A DNA stretch of 64,000 nt from Camelus bactrianus (GCF_048773025.1 NC_133552.1:15863001-15927000), one strand, 5' to 3'. Positions 49,650 through 61,030 are shown, counted from the stretch's first letter. Made by a program: numbers and translations. The notes: generated by a model from the sequence alone, not told the origin.

Positions 49650-50985
49650 GTGCACATAATTGTGCGTGTGTATCACATGTATCCATTGGGATGTTCCAAG
49701 CTTCAGCAGCAGCTGTCCAAATATCAAATCCTCAAGTGACAGTGTAAAGGGAAGAAGAGGGCAGTTGGGTGGGCAGAGGGGTCTTTCTTCAACATGACCT
49801 TCCTCCTAAGTGTCTACCGCGAGGACCAGTCACCTGCCCACCCCAGACACTGCCAATGAGAATGAATTGATAAGGCAAGCCGTGATTTCTTCTCCGGGAC
49901 TGATTACATTGCTACCTAAACAAAAACAGGGTTCTATGAGCAAGAAAAAGGGATGAAACACATGAAGCAAGTTTAAATCCATAAATTCACAATGATAACA
50001 ACAAACAAACTCATTTGGTCCCTGTTGGAGAATGTTAGTTAAACAACTTATTATTTTTACAAACTGGCAAATTAAGAGAAAGAATTAAATGCTCATCCTG
50101 CTCTTTGTATCTCACTGGGAAAGCCAAATCATCAAGGAAAGTAGTTTCCCTTTGTCAAAGTATTTCAGCTAATAAATGGAGGAGAAATGATGGGATCAAG
50201 ATATTACCATTTATAACACCAGATACTAATCTACTTCAGTGGACTAAATGCAGTGTTGTATGTACAGGCATTGAGCATCAACAACTACTGACATCACAGA
50301 AAGAAACAGCCCAACATTCTATGCCTTCTGATGGAAGGATACAACACCATCTGAGAAGTCATCTCGCCAAAAAAGAATCTGAATGTAACCAAGACTCAAG
50401 GTTACCATTTACAGGAAGTATGAAGAGCACATTCAGGAAAATCCAGATTTTGGAAAATTTAAGAGGACAAATAACCTGGTTTCTTTAACAAATAAATTTC
50501 AAGGAAACAAAAGGAACTGAAGAGGATTAAAAGATTAAAAGGATTAAAAGAGACTTAAAAGACATATCAACCAATTGCAGTGTGTAGACTTTATTTGAAT
50601 CCCAAGTCACGCAAACTGTTAAAAAATATATAATACTTGGGAGGTAATTAAAAATTTGAACTCTGAAAGGATGTCTCACAATCAAAGAATTAGTGTTAGT
50701 CTTTCAAAATAGGATAATTTTTATTTTTTTACAAAAGAGTTCTTATCTTTTAGAAAATCCACTGAAATATTTACAGGTGAAATGGTAAGATGCTTCAAAA
50801 TAGTGTGGTGGTGGAGAGATGAATTGAGAAAACAACTTTGGCTGTGAACTGCTAATTGACGAAGCTGAACAATGAGTACATGGGTGCTTATTAATCATTA
50901 TGTCTATTTTTGTATATGTTTTAAAATTTTCCTAATAAAAAGTAGAAGAAAGGAAGGAAGAAAGGGAGTGAGGGTGGCTTTTAGG
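49650..50985 (+). mobile_element. Ancient L1 3' part, sense, inserted in antisense L1
   Basis: The right end carries the L1M 3' UTR signature 'ctgaaatatttacaggtgaa atggtaagatgcttcaaaat', 'tgaacaatgagtacatgggt gctta' and 'ttttgtatatgttttaaaat tttcctaataaaaag', then an A/G-rich tail. The left part (49650-50400) is less certain. A 127-codon frame at 50105-50488 lies in it and matches no known protein. Confidence 0.55.
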
Positions 50986-50989
50986 CAGG

Positions 50990-51500
50990 CAACCAACAGT
51001 ATTTGCCACACTTTAATTTATCTAATTAGTTTGCCATAGAATATATAGGCTGTTTCCCATTTTTCCTAATTATAAAAATGCTGTGATCTATATCCTTCTA
51101 CATACATCTTTTCATATTAATAGATTCCGAAAGGCAGATTTATTGAGTCAAAAGACAAATTTAATACGTTAAGTCAAACTGTCTTTAACAGGGCTCTAGT
51201 GAACTACACTTTCGAATGGATTTTTAAATTATTTCAATAAAATCATTGATTTTTTTTTTATTAGAATAGCATTAGACTTATAAATTAATTTTAGGAAAAT
51301 TGACATCCTGACGTTGTTGAATCTTCCTGTCTAAAAACAGCATGCTTCTCCATTTTGCCTTCCTTAGTCTTAGTAGGTTTTCTTACTGATTTTTGTGTAT
51401 TGACTTTGTAACTGGCCACATGGCTAAACTCTATTATTTCTAAAAGTTTTTCAGTTTATTTTCTTGGGTTTTCAAGGTGGCATTTGACAAAAAGATGGAG
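50990..51500 (-). mobile_element. L1ME-type fragment, antisense (part 2)
   Basis: 'aggctgtttcccatttttcc taattataaaaatgctgtga tctatatccttctacataca tctttt' continues the inverted L1 begun at 49430. 'aaattgacatcctgacgttg ttgaatcttcctgtct' is further ORF2 sequence. Confidence 0.75.
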
Positions 51501-52165
51501 AAAAACTTAAATCCTGCTCTTGACCTGCTTTTCTTTAAAGTCCCCAAGAAAAGTACATGCACATACACACACAAAACCAAAGCAAGGCAAATGATCACTG
51601 TTGTTATCTGGTGACTTCCCTGGGCTCTAATGTTGAACTCAAGCAGATTAGGCTACACTGTGGTGCTATATATGCTTACATGACTTAGAACCAAAGCAGG
51701 CCATGAATCCTGTCCTCAGTCTTGGCTCTGGCCCCTGCAATGCAGGATAAGGACAAGCCAGAGCACTTGGTCAGGAGAAGTCTGTATTAGAGCAAAAAAG
51801 CTTTTGCTCCAATACTTGCGGCAATTGGATTATCACTGAGCTTGCCTTGCCTTTCAGGCACAGGAATGAAAAGCCGCAGATGGAGTTCATATGTTGGTTG
51901 CCTCCCAGGAGGGGGCTCTGACATGTTTTCCCTCAGGCCTTTCAAAAAAGGAGTCACAAGAGCCACTCCCAGTGCCTCCCACTGGACAGAATGACACAAT
52001 AACAGCTCCATTCTCTGGGGGCAGGTACCCACAAAGTCCCTTTGAACTTGACCAGTCCAAAAAGTTGAATGGAAGAGGGGGTAGGGAATAGGGGCTGTGA
52101 GCATCCCTTGGCCAATGAATCTAACTGGATCATCTATAAATAATGATAAATTTCCTGCATCCTTT
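51501..52165. other. Unassigned segment inside a split L1
   Basis: Sequence that does not read as L1 separates two parts of the same inverted L1. It may be an unrecognised LTR or a DNA-mediated insertion. A 129-codon minus frame at 51787-52176 has no recognised domain. Confidence 0.4.
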
Positions 52166-52169
52166 TCAG

Positions 52170-52480
52170 TCTTCATATTCCTTACTTTACTTTCTTACCT
52201 AATTGCATTAGCTGGTCCTTCCAGAATAGCATTAGAGCATTAATTAGAAATAAGAGGCACCATTGTTTTATTACTATATATAATGGACATGAATTTCACC
52301 ATTAAACATGAAGCTAGCTTTCAGGGTGTGTATGTAGTTATTTACTAAAATTTCCTTTATCAAAAATGAATATTGATGATTGAATTTTATCAAACACGTT
52401 CTCAGCATCAATCAAAACATCGTTTCCCTTTGACCTATTATCATGGAGAAATGTATGAATCAGTCTTTTCTCAAAATCTT
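52170..52480 (-). mobile_element. L1ME-type fragment, antisense (part 3)
   Basis: 'aattgcattagctggtcctt ccag', 'ttcaccattaaacatgaagc tagc' and 'tgattgaattttatcaaaca cg' are consecutive inverted L1 ORF2 blocks that extend the element of parts 1 and 2. Confidence 0.75.
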
Positions 52481-52594
52481 CTCAAATATGTCTTCTCTCT
52501 CTTTAAGCCCAGCTTGCTGTCATACTGAGTTCAAGGACTCCTGGGCTGATGCAGTAGAGCCTTAACGTGGTCCCCCTGGCTCCAGGCTCACCAT

Positions 52595-52738
52595 CCTCCC
52601 CACTGCACAGTGGCCCCCTCAACACAAAGGGAATTACATAGTCCTCCTGCTTAAAATCCTTTGTTGGATCCTGTGACATGTCTTGTTGCTGTACTGCCAA
52701 GGCCTTTTATGATTTGGCCCATTACCTTTCTAACTGAT
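52595..52738 (+). mobile_element. L2 LINE, sense, left part (split by MIR)
   Basis: 'cctcctgcttaaaatccttt gttgg', 'ggccttttatgatttggccc attacctttctaac' are L2 3' region landmarks. They continue after the MIR at 52990. Confidence 0.75.
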
Positions 52739-52739
52739 T

Positions 52740-52985
52740 TGGAAAGAGGCCACACAGTCCAGTGGTAAGAGCTTGGCCTGGAATTGGAGATGGATTTGAG
52801 TCATAGCTCCGCCTCTTAACTAGTTATGTGACTCTAGGCAAGTGGCTGAAGTCTCCACTGCTTGAACTATAAGAAAGGGCCAGAATTATTTAAGTTGCAG
52901 GCTCTTGAAAGAATCAGTTGAGATAATGTACAATAAGAAGCCCAGCCCTAGAAAGCACTCAAGAAATCATTGCTACTTTAATCAC
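52740..52985 (+). repeat. MIR SINE, sense, inserted in L2
   Basis: 'cagtccagtggtaagagctt', 'gagtcatagctccgcctctt aactagttatgtgactctag gcaag' and 'ccctagaaagcactcaagaa atcattg' give a nearly complete MIR. Confidence 0.88.
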
Positions 52986-52989
52986 CTGT

Positions 52990-53290
52990 CATTGCCCTAA
53001 CTCCTCCATATCACCTTCATTCTAGTCTTGCTCAGCAACTTCTAATTCTCTAACACAACATACTCTTTCTTATTCTACTTCAGGTGTAGAATTCTAACAC
53101 CCTAACACCCCCATCCCTAACTGTCATTCTCTTAGCAAACTCATAATCCTTAACCCTGAAGCTCTCTCTTTGGGGAAGCCTTCTTTGACCTCCTCCTGGT
53201 AGTCTGTGGTTCTGTCAGTGTTGCCAAAGTAACATGTATATGTATCCACTATGACTTTTATCACTTTGTATTCTTACGCCACGCTGGGAT
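52990..53290 (+). mobile_element. L2 LINE, sense, right part (split by MIR)
   Basis: 'ctccatatcaccttcattct agtcttgctc', 'gaagccttctttgacctcct cctgg' and 'actatgacttttatcacttt gtatt' carry on the L2 order after the MIR. Confidence 0.7.
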
Positions 53291-54440
53291 ACACCATACT
53301 ATATAGTGTGGTGAGGAGCAAATGTCAGTAAAGGTACAGTGTAACTGATGTCTCTCTAAAACACAGAGACCCCGGCATTGCTGCTTGGGTGCCTCCCATA
53401 TCAGTGCAACCTGGGCACTTACTCTCTCCCACACAATTGGGGCCCCAGGAGAGTCACCTGTACTGACTCAGGAGTGGCAAAGGAGGAGGATACTACATGG
53501 TATCTGCAGAGTTATATACTAGAACACCCCATCCTCCAGCCTCCATGGGATTTAAGGAGAGCTAATATTCCCACAAGGTTGCCCTTTGATGCAGGGGTCA
53601 GAAAGCTGTTGTGGCCTGGCTATATTTTCAAAGCTATCACCTGCAGAAATATAGGTTATAATAGCAATGACATTATCTGCAGTAATATTTGAAAAGAAAT
53701 TAAAAATGATGAGAACATAGACAAAAAAAAAAGAAGCATAAAAGAAAAATGCCTATCTGGTGTCAAGGCTATCACCTCTCTTCTGACCAAGGAATGCGTT
53801 GTGTTTAGTGGTCTTCTTGCTTCTCCTTCCCCTCCTCCCTGCCTTCTCCCTCCCCTTCCTCCACCTCTCCTCTTCCCTGGAACTGCTCCCCCCAGTCAGA
53901 CTCCTTGCCCAAACCAGTCCTTTTCAACCTTCAGCTTCTAGTCAGTCAGCTTTCCCAAAATGTGGTCGGCTGATTCAACCCAAGTCTTTGCTTTATCTTA
54001 GCATTTGCAATATATTATCTTAAACATAGGAGAGGAAACTTAGAAATGTAATACAAATTACCAATTTCATAAAGCCTCGAGGAATTTAAGATCTAGAAAA
54101 CAAATCTGCTTCCTCAGATTATACCCAATCAACAGTACACAGCGCATTCATTCATTCATTCATTCAATCCTTAACAGGGTAACCTTTGGATACATTTACC
54201 TGTGCTTAGTTTTTGCTGCTAGAGACTTGACAAGGAGGAAAGAAAGAAAAATTTCCTCCTCCCTGAAGGATAACTGGATTTTTCTGAATTCCTAAGAAAA
54301 AAGTTAAAAGTTAAGAGAAATTTTCTCTCTCTCTCTTTTTTAAATTGGGGCCTTGGTGTCTAGATATCTGGAAAGAATAAAGCAGTATGAAATCTTTCTG
54401 TTTTGGGAGGTTTTAAAAGGGAATACTGTCCCATTATGAC
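53291..54440. other. Mostly unique DNA with an (ATTC)n tract
   Basis: No gene recognised. (ATTC)n of about five units lies at 54145-54167. A CT-rich patch at 53810-53890 gives a low-complexity frame. Confidence 0.45.
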
Positions 54441-55225
54441 TGGGTCCTCATTGTGGACTGGAAAAAGGATAAAGTCTCCAAGTTTCATTAGAGTAGAGTC
54501 ATGAATCTGTTGGGATCAGTGAAGTGGCAGAACACTGAGGGAAATAGCCCCAGGAGTGGCTGGAGGAGTTGAACACTAAAAAATTGTATCTTGAGGACAC
54601 GTGAAATTATTAGGGAAGTGAGAAGATAAAGGAGTCCAAAGACTGAACTCTGGGCATGCCTATGACTGGAGATGCAGGAATGAGAGGTAATCAGCCAATG
54701 GAGTTGCCGGTGAGGTAGAAGAATTAAGAAGGAGGGGACCCTAAAAGGCTAAGCAAAGAAAGTGAATGCTTCAAGACTTCAGGGGTGAGAAATTCTTTCA
54801 AATACTGCTGACAGTTCAAGTAAGATAAATGAGAAGTAACCACTTATTTAACCCAGGGAGGTCATTGGTGACTGCCAATAACAGTTTCAGTGGAGAGGTA
54901 GAAACAAAAGCCTGGTTGGGGTAGATTCAATGAATAGGTGGAGGGGATTAGGATACAGTGAGTATAAATGGCTCTTTCAAGGAGTTCTGCAAGAGAACAG
55001 AGAAATATGGTGGTAGTTGGAGGGGGACACATTGTCAGGAATTTTTTTAAAGATGGGAAGATGGTGCACAATGTTAACATGCTGTGGGAATGACCCAGCA
55101 TAGAGATAAAACATAATAAGGTAGGATTGAAAGTTGACAACTGCTAGAGTAACAACTCATGCAAGTAGAAGACAGATCTAGGACAAAAGTGGAAAAGTTG
55201 GACTTAGGAGCATGGGCAGTCCATT
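54440..55225 (-). mobile_element. L2 LINE internal/3' region, antisense
   Basis: A purine-rich run with 'gtccaaagactgaactctgg gcatgcc', 'gaggtaatcagccaatggag', 'acccagggaggtcattggtg' and 'aagatggtgcacaatgttaa' reads as the reverse complement of L2 internal sequence. The 92-codon minus frame at 54862-55140 may be a remnant or chance. Confidence 0.6.
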
Positions 55226-55270
55226 CTCAGTAACAAGAGGGAATACAGAGTACACAGGTCCAGATGTAGG

Positions 55271-55633
55271 TGTGAGGGACTGAATATTTCTCTCCCCTAA
55301 ATTCATATGTTGAAATCCTAACCCCTAATGTGATTGTATTAGGAACTGAGGCCTTTGGAAAGAAATTAGGTTGTGAGGGTGGACCCTCCTGTTTGGGATT
55401 AGTGTCCTTATAAAAGGATCCCAGAATGCTCTCTTGCCTTCTTTCCAGTATGTGAGGATACAGTGAGAAGATAGCAGTCTGCAACCCAAAAGAGGGACCT
55501 CACCAGAACCCATCCATGCTGGCACCCTGATTGCAGACTTTCAGCCTCTAAAACTGTGAGGGGTAAGTTTCTGTTGCTTATTGACCACCCAGTCTATGGC
55601 AGTTTGTTAAAGCAGCCAGAACTGACTAAGACA
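55271..55633 (+). mobile_element. MLT1-type solo LTR (ERVL-MaLR), sense, near full length
   Basis: Full set of MLT1 landmarks: 'tgtgagggactgaatatttc', 'aattcatatgttgaaatcct aacccctaatgtgattgtat', 'attagtgtccttataaaagg', 'gtatgtgaggatacagtgag', 'ccacccagtctatggcagtt' and terminal 'actgactaagaca'. An old fossil solo LTR with no internal region. The 'tataaaag' box is the ancestral LTR promoter position. Confidence 0.92.
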
Positions 55634-58390
55634 GTAGGTAAACTTAACAGATGTGGTGATGGGAATTTTAACCTCTAATGACCTATAATGTCTGAGTACA
55701 GCTTTCTAGTCCAAAGAATTTAGCAATACTGTGAAGTCAACAGACTAAAAAAATTTTAAAGGAACTTATATGTAATCTAGTCATCTTTCCTTCCTTCTTT
55801 TAATTTTGAACTCCCTGGAAAAAGTTGTTGGTCCTAAATAAAATTGAAGTATTGAATCAGACACATTCTTTTTAATGTAGATTTTATAAAAAGAAACACT
55901 TTTAACTTCTGAGGAAATACTCACAATTTAAAAAATATAATAAATAAAATGTTTTTATTGTTAGACAATTGTCAGGATTCAGCTGGAACACAGTGTAAGG
56001 AATGTATGAACTTCAGCTGTCCATAATGTGGAAAAGGCGAAACGTTCAAGGCAGCAGATCTGGCCTTGGGAGCTGATGAAGTGACTTAATCTCTTGGAAT
56101 CTGAGTTGCTTTAGCTGCTAAACCAAGGATAACCTCTGCCTTTACAGGACTGGTGTGAGCTTTAGATGAGATAATATAGGGAAAGCTGTTGGTATAAAAT
56201 AGGTATTCAAAAAATTGCAGTTATCATTATTAAATCTATCATTTGAGCTTTTTCTGAGGACAAACATATTAACTGATAAATTTCCTCCATTTACATAACT
56301 AGAGGTGGAATCGGGGCAGGCACGTGGGGCTGCTCTCTCTCTGTACTATTTTTGCAACTTCATGTGAATCTATAATTAAAGTAAAAAGTTACAGTGAATT
56401 TCTTCTGTCTAGAGTTCTATGGGAAGTACCTGTATCTTCCTACCTTGTGCAATGGCAGGATTGCTGTTATCATTCATTTGAATGATGATGAAATCCTGCT
56501 ATTCATCTTAGGAGTGGATGTTGCATTGAAACAGCATTGAAACTATGAATCCAAGTACTTGAGACAACTTACTTCACAATCAAGGCATCTGTAAAATGAG
56601 GATTTATATTTAATCTCTCTCAGCTCTATGATTTTCTAAGTCTTATGGTACAAAGCAACAGTTAATTCAAAGAAATATTATGTAAGCTACCAACCTTTGC
56701 TAAATAAATATACTAAAAATGATTAAAGAATAAACATTTACTTACTGCATAGTATAACATCATAGTATAAAGGCAGAAATTAAAATATTATATACATATC
56801 AAGATTACTGTACTTAAAATGTTATATAAACCCAAATTTTTATATTTAAAATATTATATGGATTCAAAATGTGGTGAAATCAGATGCCTACCTACAGAGC
56901 TGGGTACATTTTTGATCATGTACTCTGATCACAAAAAAATGCACTATTGTCAATCTACATGTTAAATACTAATAAAGTTTGATTCTTAATTTAAATTAAA
57001 ATAGAGATAGTCTAATAATTTCTTCCCACATTCCAACTGCCTGAGGGGTCAGATTTGTTATAGGAAGTTTCCTTGTCTATATTCTGGGACTACACCGGTT
57101 GAAATCTCTGTTCTGATCATTCTTGCTGTAATCACAAGTTAACGTTAAGTTCTCCGTTAGCAATATGTTTCAGTGGTAGAAATCAGAGAAAGTCTATACT
57201 TTAAAATGTCTTATTGTTTTTCATCATTTAGGAATAATCTCAGGACTAAGAACTTCAGGCCTTTTAAAAAGTATTGACTTTATGTAAAAAAATACCCAAA
57301 TTTTTGAAAAATACTAATTTGTAAAGCAGTGTTATTTCTGCAGAGAAAGAATAACTATATAGGTTGATTTGTAAATTATGTGTGACATTTTGTATGGAAC
57401 TGGTTTCCGATTATTTTACTCTCTAAATGGTGACTCATATCCCTTAAAATGCCTTAAATACAAAGTAGTTTGGATAAAGGGAAAAAGTGGCAGGAAACAT
57501 GTTTGAATTAGAAATCAATCCTGTTGCATGAATCAACTCTAAACTTGTTTAATGATGAATTTTAGCTTTGGTGGTGATCAGAAGGAAAGTCTTTTCCTGA
57601 ACAGAAAAATAACAGTGATTTTTTTTTTTTAATGCATACTCAGTATTATGCTGCTTTGCCACAAGGAAAAGAGGAAGCAGAAACCTGATTGATCAGAACA
57701 CAGGAAAAAGTGATTTAAAGCCCTTTTGGATTAGGTATCAATCACACTTAAAAGATGTGTTTATCCAGGCTGTCAGGCCCAAGAGAACTGGTACAAACCA
57801 TTCAAAATGTTTATGTTTAGGTTTTTCAATGCAGTTCAATGCAGTAAGCATATTTGAGGAACTAAAGGCCCATAATCAACATTAATTTGATTCCACAACC
57901 ATTTCTTAAGCATTTTATGGTACAGAAATTAATAAGGCATGACCTATGCCCTCCAGAGTTTCACAATCTAGTGAGATATCATCACAAATCATTGTTATAT
58001 TAAGAAGGTATGTTTAGTGATAACCCCACCTCATCTGACTACTTTCTTTAGTCTGGCCACCCTCTCCCTTAAATACTGTTAAAGGAGTGCCTTCTGATTA
58101 TCCTTTTCAAATCAAAACTCCAGTGTCCTTTCAGTTATGGTTATGTCATAGTTTATATTAAAAGGCCAAAGGATAACTGATTGGGGGGGGAAAGTTTATC
58201 TTATGCACCACCATGCATAAAAGCAAATAAATGCAAGCCTCCTTCAGGGGCTCAGAGGACTATGCTGTGATGATAGACATAAAAGTCTGCCAAATATAGC
58301 AGCTGCAGTAAAAGCAGCTAGACATTCTGGAATGATGCTTATCCAATACAAAGGCCAGACCAAACGAAAGACTGACATGGTCATTCTAGG
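55634..58390. other. AT-rich intergenic DNA with small fossils
   Basis: A sense MIR lies at about 56065-56235 ('agtgacttaatctcttggaa tctgag', 'gtataaaataggtattcaaa'). An L1-type 3' end lies at about 56300-56400 ('tgaatctataattaaagtaa aaag'). An inverted L2 piece lies at about 57895-57990. No gene seen. Confidence 0.55.
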
Positions 58391-58394
58391 TTGA

Positions 58395-58485
58395 AATCTC
58401 GGTTATTCCATCTGGCTGTGCTACTTTAGGCAAATCATTTAAACGTTGAACCTGTGTCCTCATTTAAGCGCCAGCGTGAAAGCAA
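58395..58485 (+). repeat. MIR fragment, sense
   Basis: 'gttgaaatctcggttattcc atctggctgtgctactttag gcaaatcatttaaacg' is the MIR core. Confidence 0.65.
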
Positions 58486-59303
58486 TCAGCTCACTTCATG
58501 GGAACAGCTAGTAACTGTGGAGCATTTTACCAAAACCCACTCAGGCCAACGTAAGTGTAGTAAAGTGGGAGAAACCATTGCAAGTTACAAAGCTGTAATG
58601 CATTTTACTAAAATCTAAGGCCAGAAGTGCAGTGTAGTACAAGAAACTACTTCAAATTGGAGAGTGTGGTTGTTCCAGAAGACCTTGTTCGCAAGGTAAC
58701 TCAGATCACCCGTTCAGCCTCATCACTTTATTTCAGCCTTTGTAGAAAGGTAAAGGACTTCAGCCCCACGGCATTGAGGGGAAAGCAGGGAAGCCACGTG
58801 AAGCGATCCGAGCTCCCTGATTGAGGGACCACTAGAAAACCTGGGATAGGCTGGGGAGAGGGAGTGTGGAAACGGTTGCCGCAGCAGCATCCCTAGGCCT
58901 CACCCTTCCGGGTCAGGTATCACCAAATTCCCAAGACTTTGGGGACCGGAACCCTGGAGGTGGGGGCGTCCCACTGGAGAATCCCGGGAAAAGGGCGGAG
59001 ATGGACCCAGCCAGGGGTGCGGTATTCAGTTCTAGGGGTCCGCTTGGAGCCGAGAGGGAGTCAGCGAGAAAGGGGCGGGGGCGGCAGTGGGCAGCCGGGA
59101 GGAGAGGAGGGGCGAGACGCCGTCGCCAGCCCCCTCCCCTCGCCTCCAGTGCGCTCCCCTCGTGCGTGCTCCCCTCCTTTCCCCTCCCGGCAGGGCACCC
59201 GAGCGCATCCCGCCGAGGCCGGGCCGCTTCAAGGGGAGGCGCCAACTCGTCGCAGCGCCGGGCCCCCGAGCGAGCAGTAACGGCGACCCAGGAGGCGGGG
59301 CGG

Positions 59304-59327
59304 ATGTGGCTCCGGCCTGCGCTGAAG
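59304..59327 (+). CDS. First coding exon of an unidentified gene (MWLRPALK)
   Basis: ATG at 59304 (context 'gggcggatgtgg', purine at -3) opens eight codons, MWLRPALK. They end at a consensus donor AAG/gtaagg at 59328. The 5' UTR start is unknown but lies within the CpG island, since the upstream sequence is promoter-like. Joined in phase 0 to the exon at 61970, the 32-residue N-terminus has four Arg/Lys, one acidic residue and alternating hydrophobic residues (L3, L7, F10, L12, L15, W18, L19). That resembles a mitochondrial targeting presequence. I do not recognise the protein. The alternative is that the exon is noncoding or the ATG is not used. Confidence 0.55.
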
Positions 59328-59509
59328 GTAAGGGCATGGGGGATAGCGTTCTAAGTCAAGAGGGGTGCCGGGCTAGAAGCGGGCCACTCTCACATCCCCA
59401 GCGGCGGGCCACCTCTCCCCGCCCGCGCGGCCCTAGCTGCGGGGCGCGGCGACACCGAGGAGCAGCCCCTGGGGCGAGAGCCCCGTCCGAGCCGGAGCCC
59501 AGGCGTCAC

Positions 59510-59735
59510 CACGCGTGCGCACGTTCGCTGGCTGGCCTGGGCACGGGGCTCTGGGGCAACACCCACGCCCAGGTCAAGGGCCGATATGGCACGTACGCGT
59601 GCGCAGGCCCGCTGGCGGGGGCTGGGCGCGCGGCTCCGGGGTTGTACCCCGACCCAGGACGCCGGCCGGGCGACGCTGCGCATGCGCAGTTCGGCTGGCG
59701 GAGGAGGCCTGCCGCGGCGAGGGTCACGTTGGTGT
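59510..59735. repeat. About 84-bp tandem array with NRF1-type sites
   Basis: NRF1-like motifs lie at 59510-59521 (CACGCGTGCGCA), 59594-59605 (TACGCGTGCGCA) and 59677-59688 (TGCGCATGCGCA, a perfect consensus). They are 84 and 83 bp apart. Flanking sequence also matches between units: 'cgctggc' follows each site, and 'ggggctctggggc...cccagg' in unit 1 aligns with 'cggctccgggg...cccagg' in unit 2. A weaker fourth unit may precede at about 59430. This is a diverged tandem duplication in the proximal intron or promoter. Confidence 0.75.
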
Positions 59736-60364
59736 GGTTCCAGGGCTGTTGCTTTCCTGGAGGCGTCCGTGGCTCAGGCCCGCGCGGCTGCTTCCGTCCG
59801 GGCCCGTGGAGGCACGTGCCTGGGAGTTTCGTCTCTGCTTTCCACTCTGTCCTGCGCAGACTGCTTTTGTCGTTTCTGTCGCTCTCGAAGTGTTCATGTA
59901 TCTAGTTCCCCAGGTCTCGGCCCGGAACCGGCTTGTTAAACTCATTACTATGCCTTCGACCTTTGGTCCTGATACTGAGGGATAGCGCAGAAAGTTTGAC
60001 TCAACTAGGCGAAGCTGTTTCGGAACTGTTGTGAAGGAACTGGGAGAAATCGCCATAAACATTTTAATTAAGCCAGAAGATATTGCTCTGCTCAGCCCCG
60101 GAAATAGAGATTTTTCAGACGCTGAAAACTCCAAGTGCTCCTCCCTGGCCGAGAAAGAACTTCCTGCCTGAGTTGGAAGGCGAGTTCAGAGTGAACTTTT
60201 TGCTTTTGTTCTTTAGGAAATTAAATAAAATGTCGGAACTGTTCGAGCTCAGGACTGTAACAAAATGCATGTCGTAGAGCTTCCTGGTACCGTGCTTGGT
60301 GACTTAAATTTTGTCAGTGCCGAATGAAAGTGGTAGAGTTCACAGTGCTTTGGAACGACACTCT

Positions 60365-60378
60365 CCCCCCCCCCCCCC
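60365..60378. repeat. Poly(C) run, 14 bases
   Basis: Homopolymer C tract in the first intron. Confidence 0.9.
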
Positions 60379-60689
60379 AAGTGACTGTTCAATGTTTATT
60401 GAGCCTCCTGGTTTGCACCCATCTGGTACTAAGTTCCTGCTTGGCTTTACACCCTCTTAGTGGTACTTAGTTAAGTCTACTCTCAGAATGGTTTTTAACA
60501 ATGTCGTTACTGTGTGACTTGTAATCTTGTATGATGTGCTGATACAGACATTTGGAGGATGGAACAGAAGAAGCACTTACTATCAGAGAATCTGAGAACT
60601 CTAGGTGAAATGTAATCTGTCTTTCTCGGAGCACTAGGCAATATATTCATGTTATTTAGTAGGTAAAGACAATTGGAATGATACATTCT

Positions 60690-61030
60690 TGCACACCCCA
60701 CTCCTACCACTCAGTCCTCACTGCTCTTACCGGGCTTCCCAAGCCGGCCTCCACCCTCAGGCCTGTGCATTTTGTGTTTTCTCCATGCTCAAAGCTCACT
60801 TTTCCCCTCCACCCGAATCTGCATGGCACCTGACTTTATTCAGGTCTCAAAATAATTGCCATCACTTCAGAGGTGACTGCCTCATCTAAAACAGCCAGTG
60901 CCCTTGCTGTCCAACCTCTTGTCTTGCTCAGTTTGGCTTTGTAGCCTTTTTTGGTGTCTGGTATGTATTTATGTGATCTGCCTCCCCCATAATCGCAACT
61001 CAGTAGATACCTGTTAACTGTTAAAAGTGA
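60690..61030 (+). mobile_element. L2 LINE 3' region, sense, intronic
   Basis: 'cagtcctcactgctcttacc', 'ctcactt ttcccctccac', 'tattcaggtctcaaaataat tgccatcacttcagaggtga ctgcctc' and 'actcagtagatacctgttaa ctg' follow the L2 3' order. Confidence 0.75.

Larger units (their letters stand above)
58870..59840 (+). promoter_or_regulatory. CpG island promoter
   Basis: About 1 kb of GC-rich, CpG-dense sequence in an AT-rich setting. It holds an ETS-type CTTCCGG (58905-58911), GC boxes (e.g. 'aggggcgggggcgg' near 59070-59085), the first coding exon at 59304-59327, and a tandem array with NRF1-type sites. There is no TATA box. It is typical of a housekeeping, possibly bidirectional promoter. The long frames here on both strands (up to 272 codons) reflect the lack of stop codons in GC-rich DNA and are not taken as genes. 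Confidence 0.85.

Noticed and set aside
59087-59905. 272-codon open frame through the CpG island
   Set aside because: GC-rich islands lack stop codons, so long frames arise on both strands (several overlap here). There is no recognised domain, and the composition is Arg/Ala/Gly/Pro-biased. The short MWLRPALK exon with a consensus donor is a better reading.
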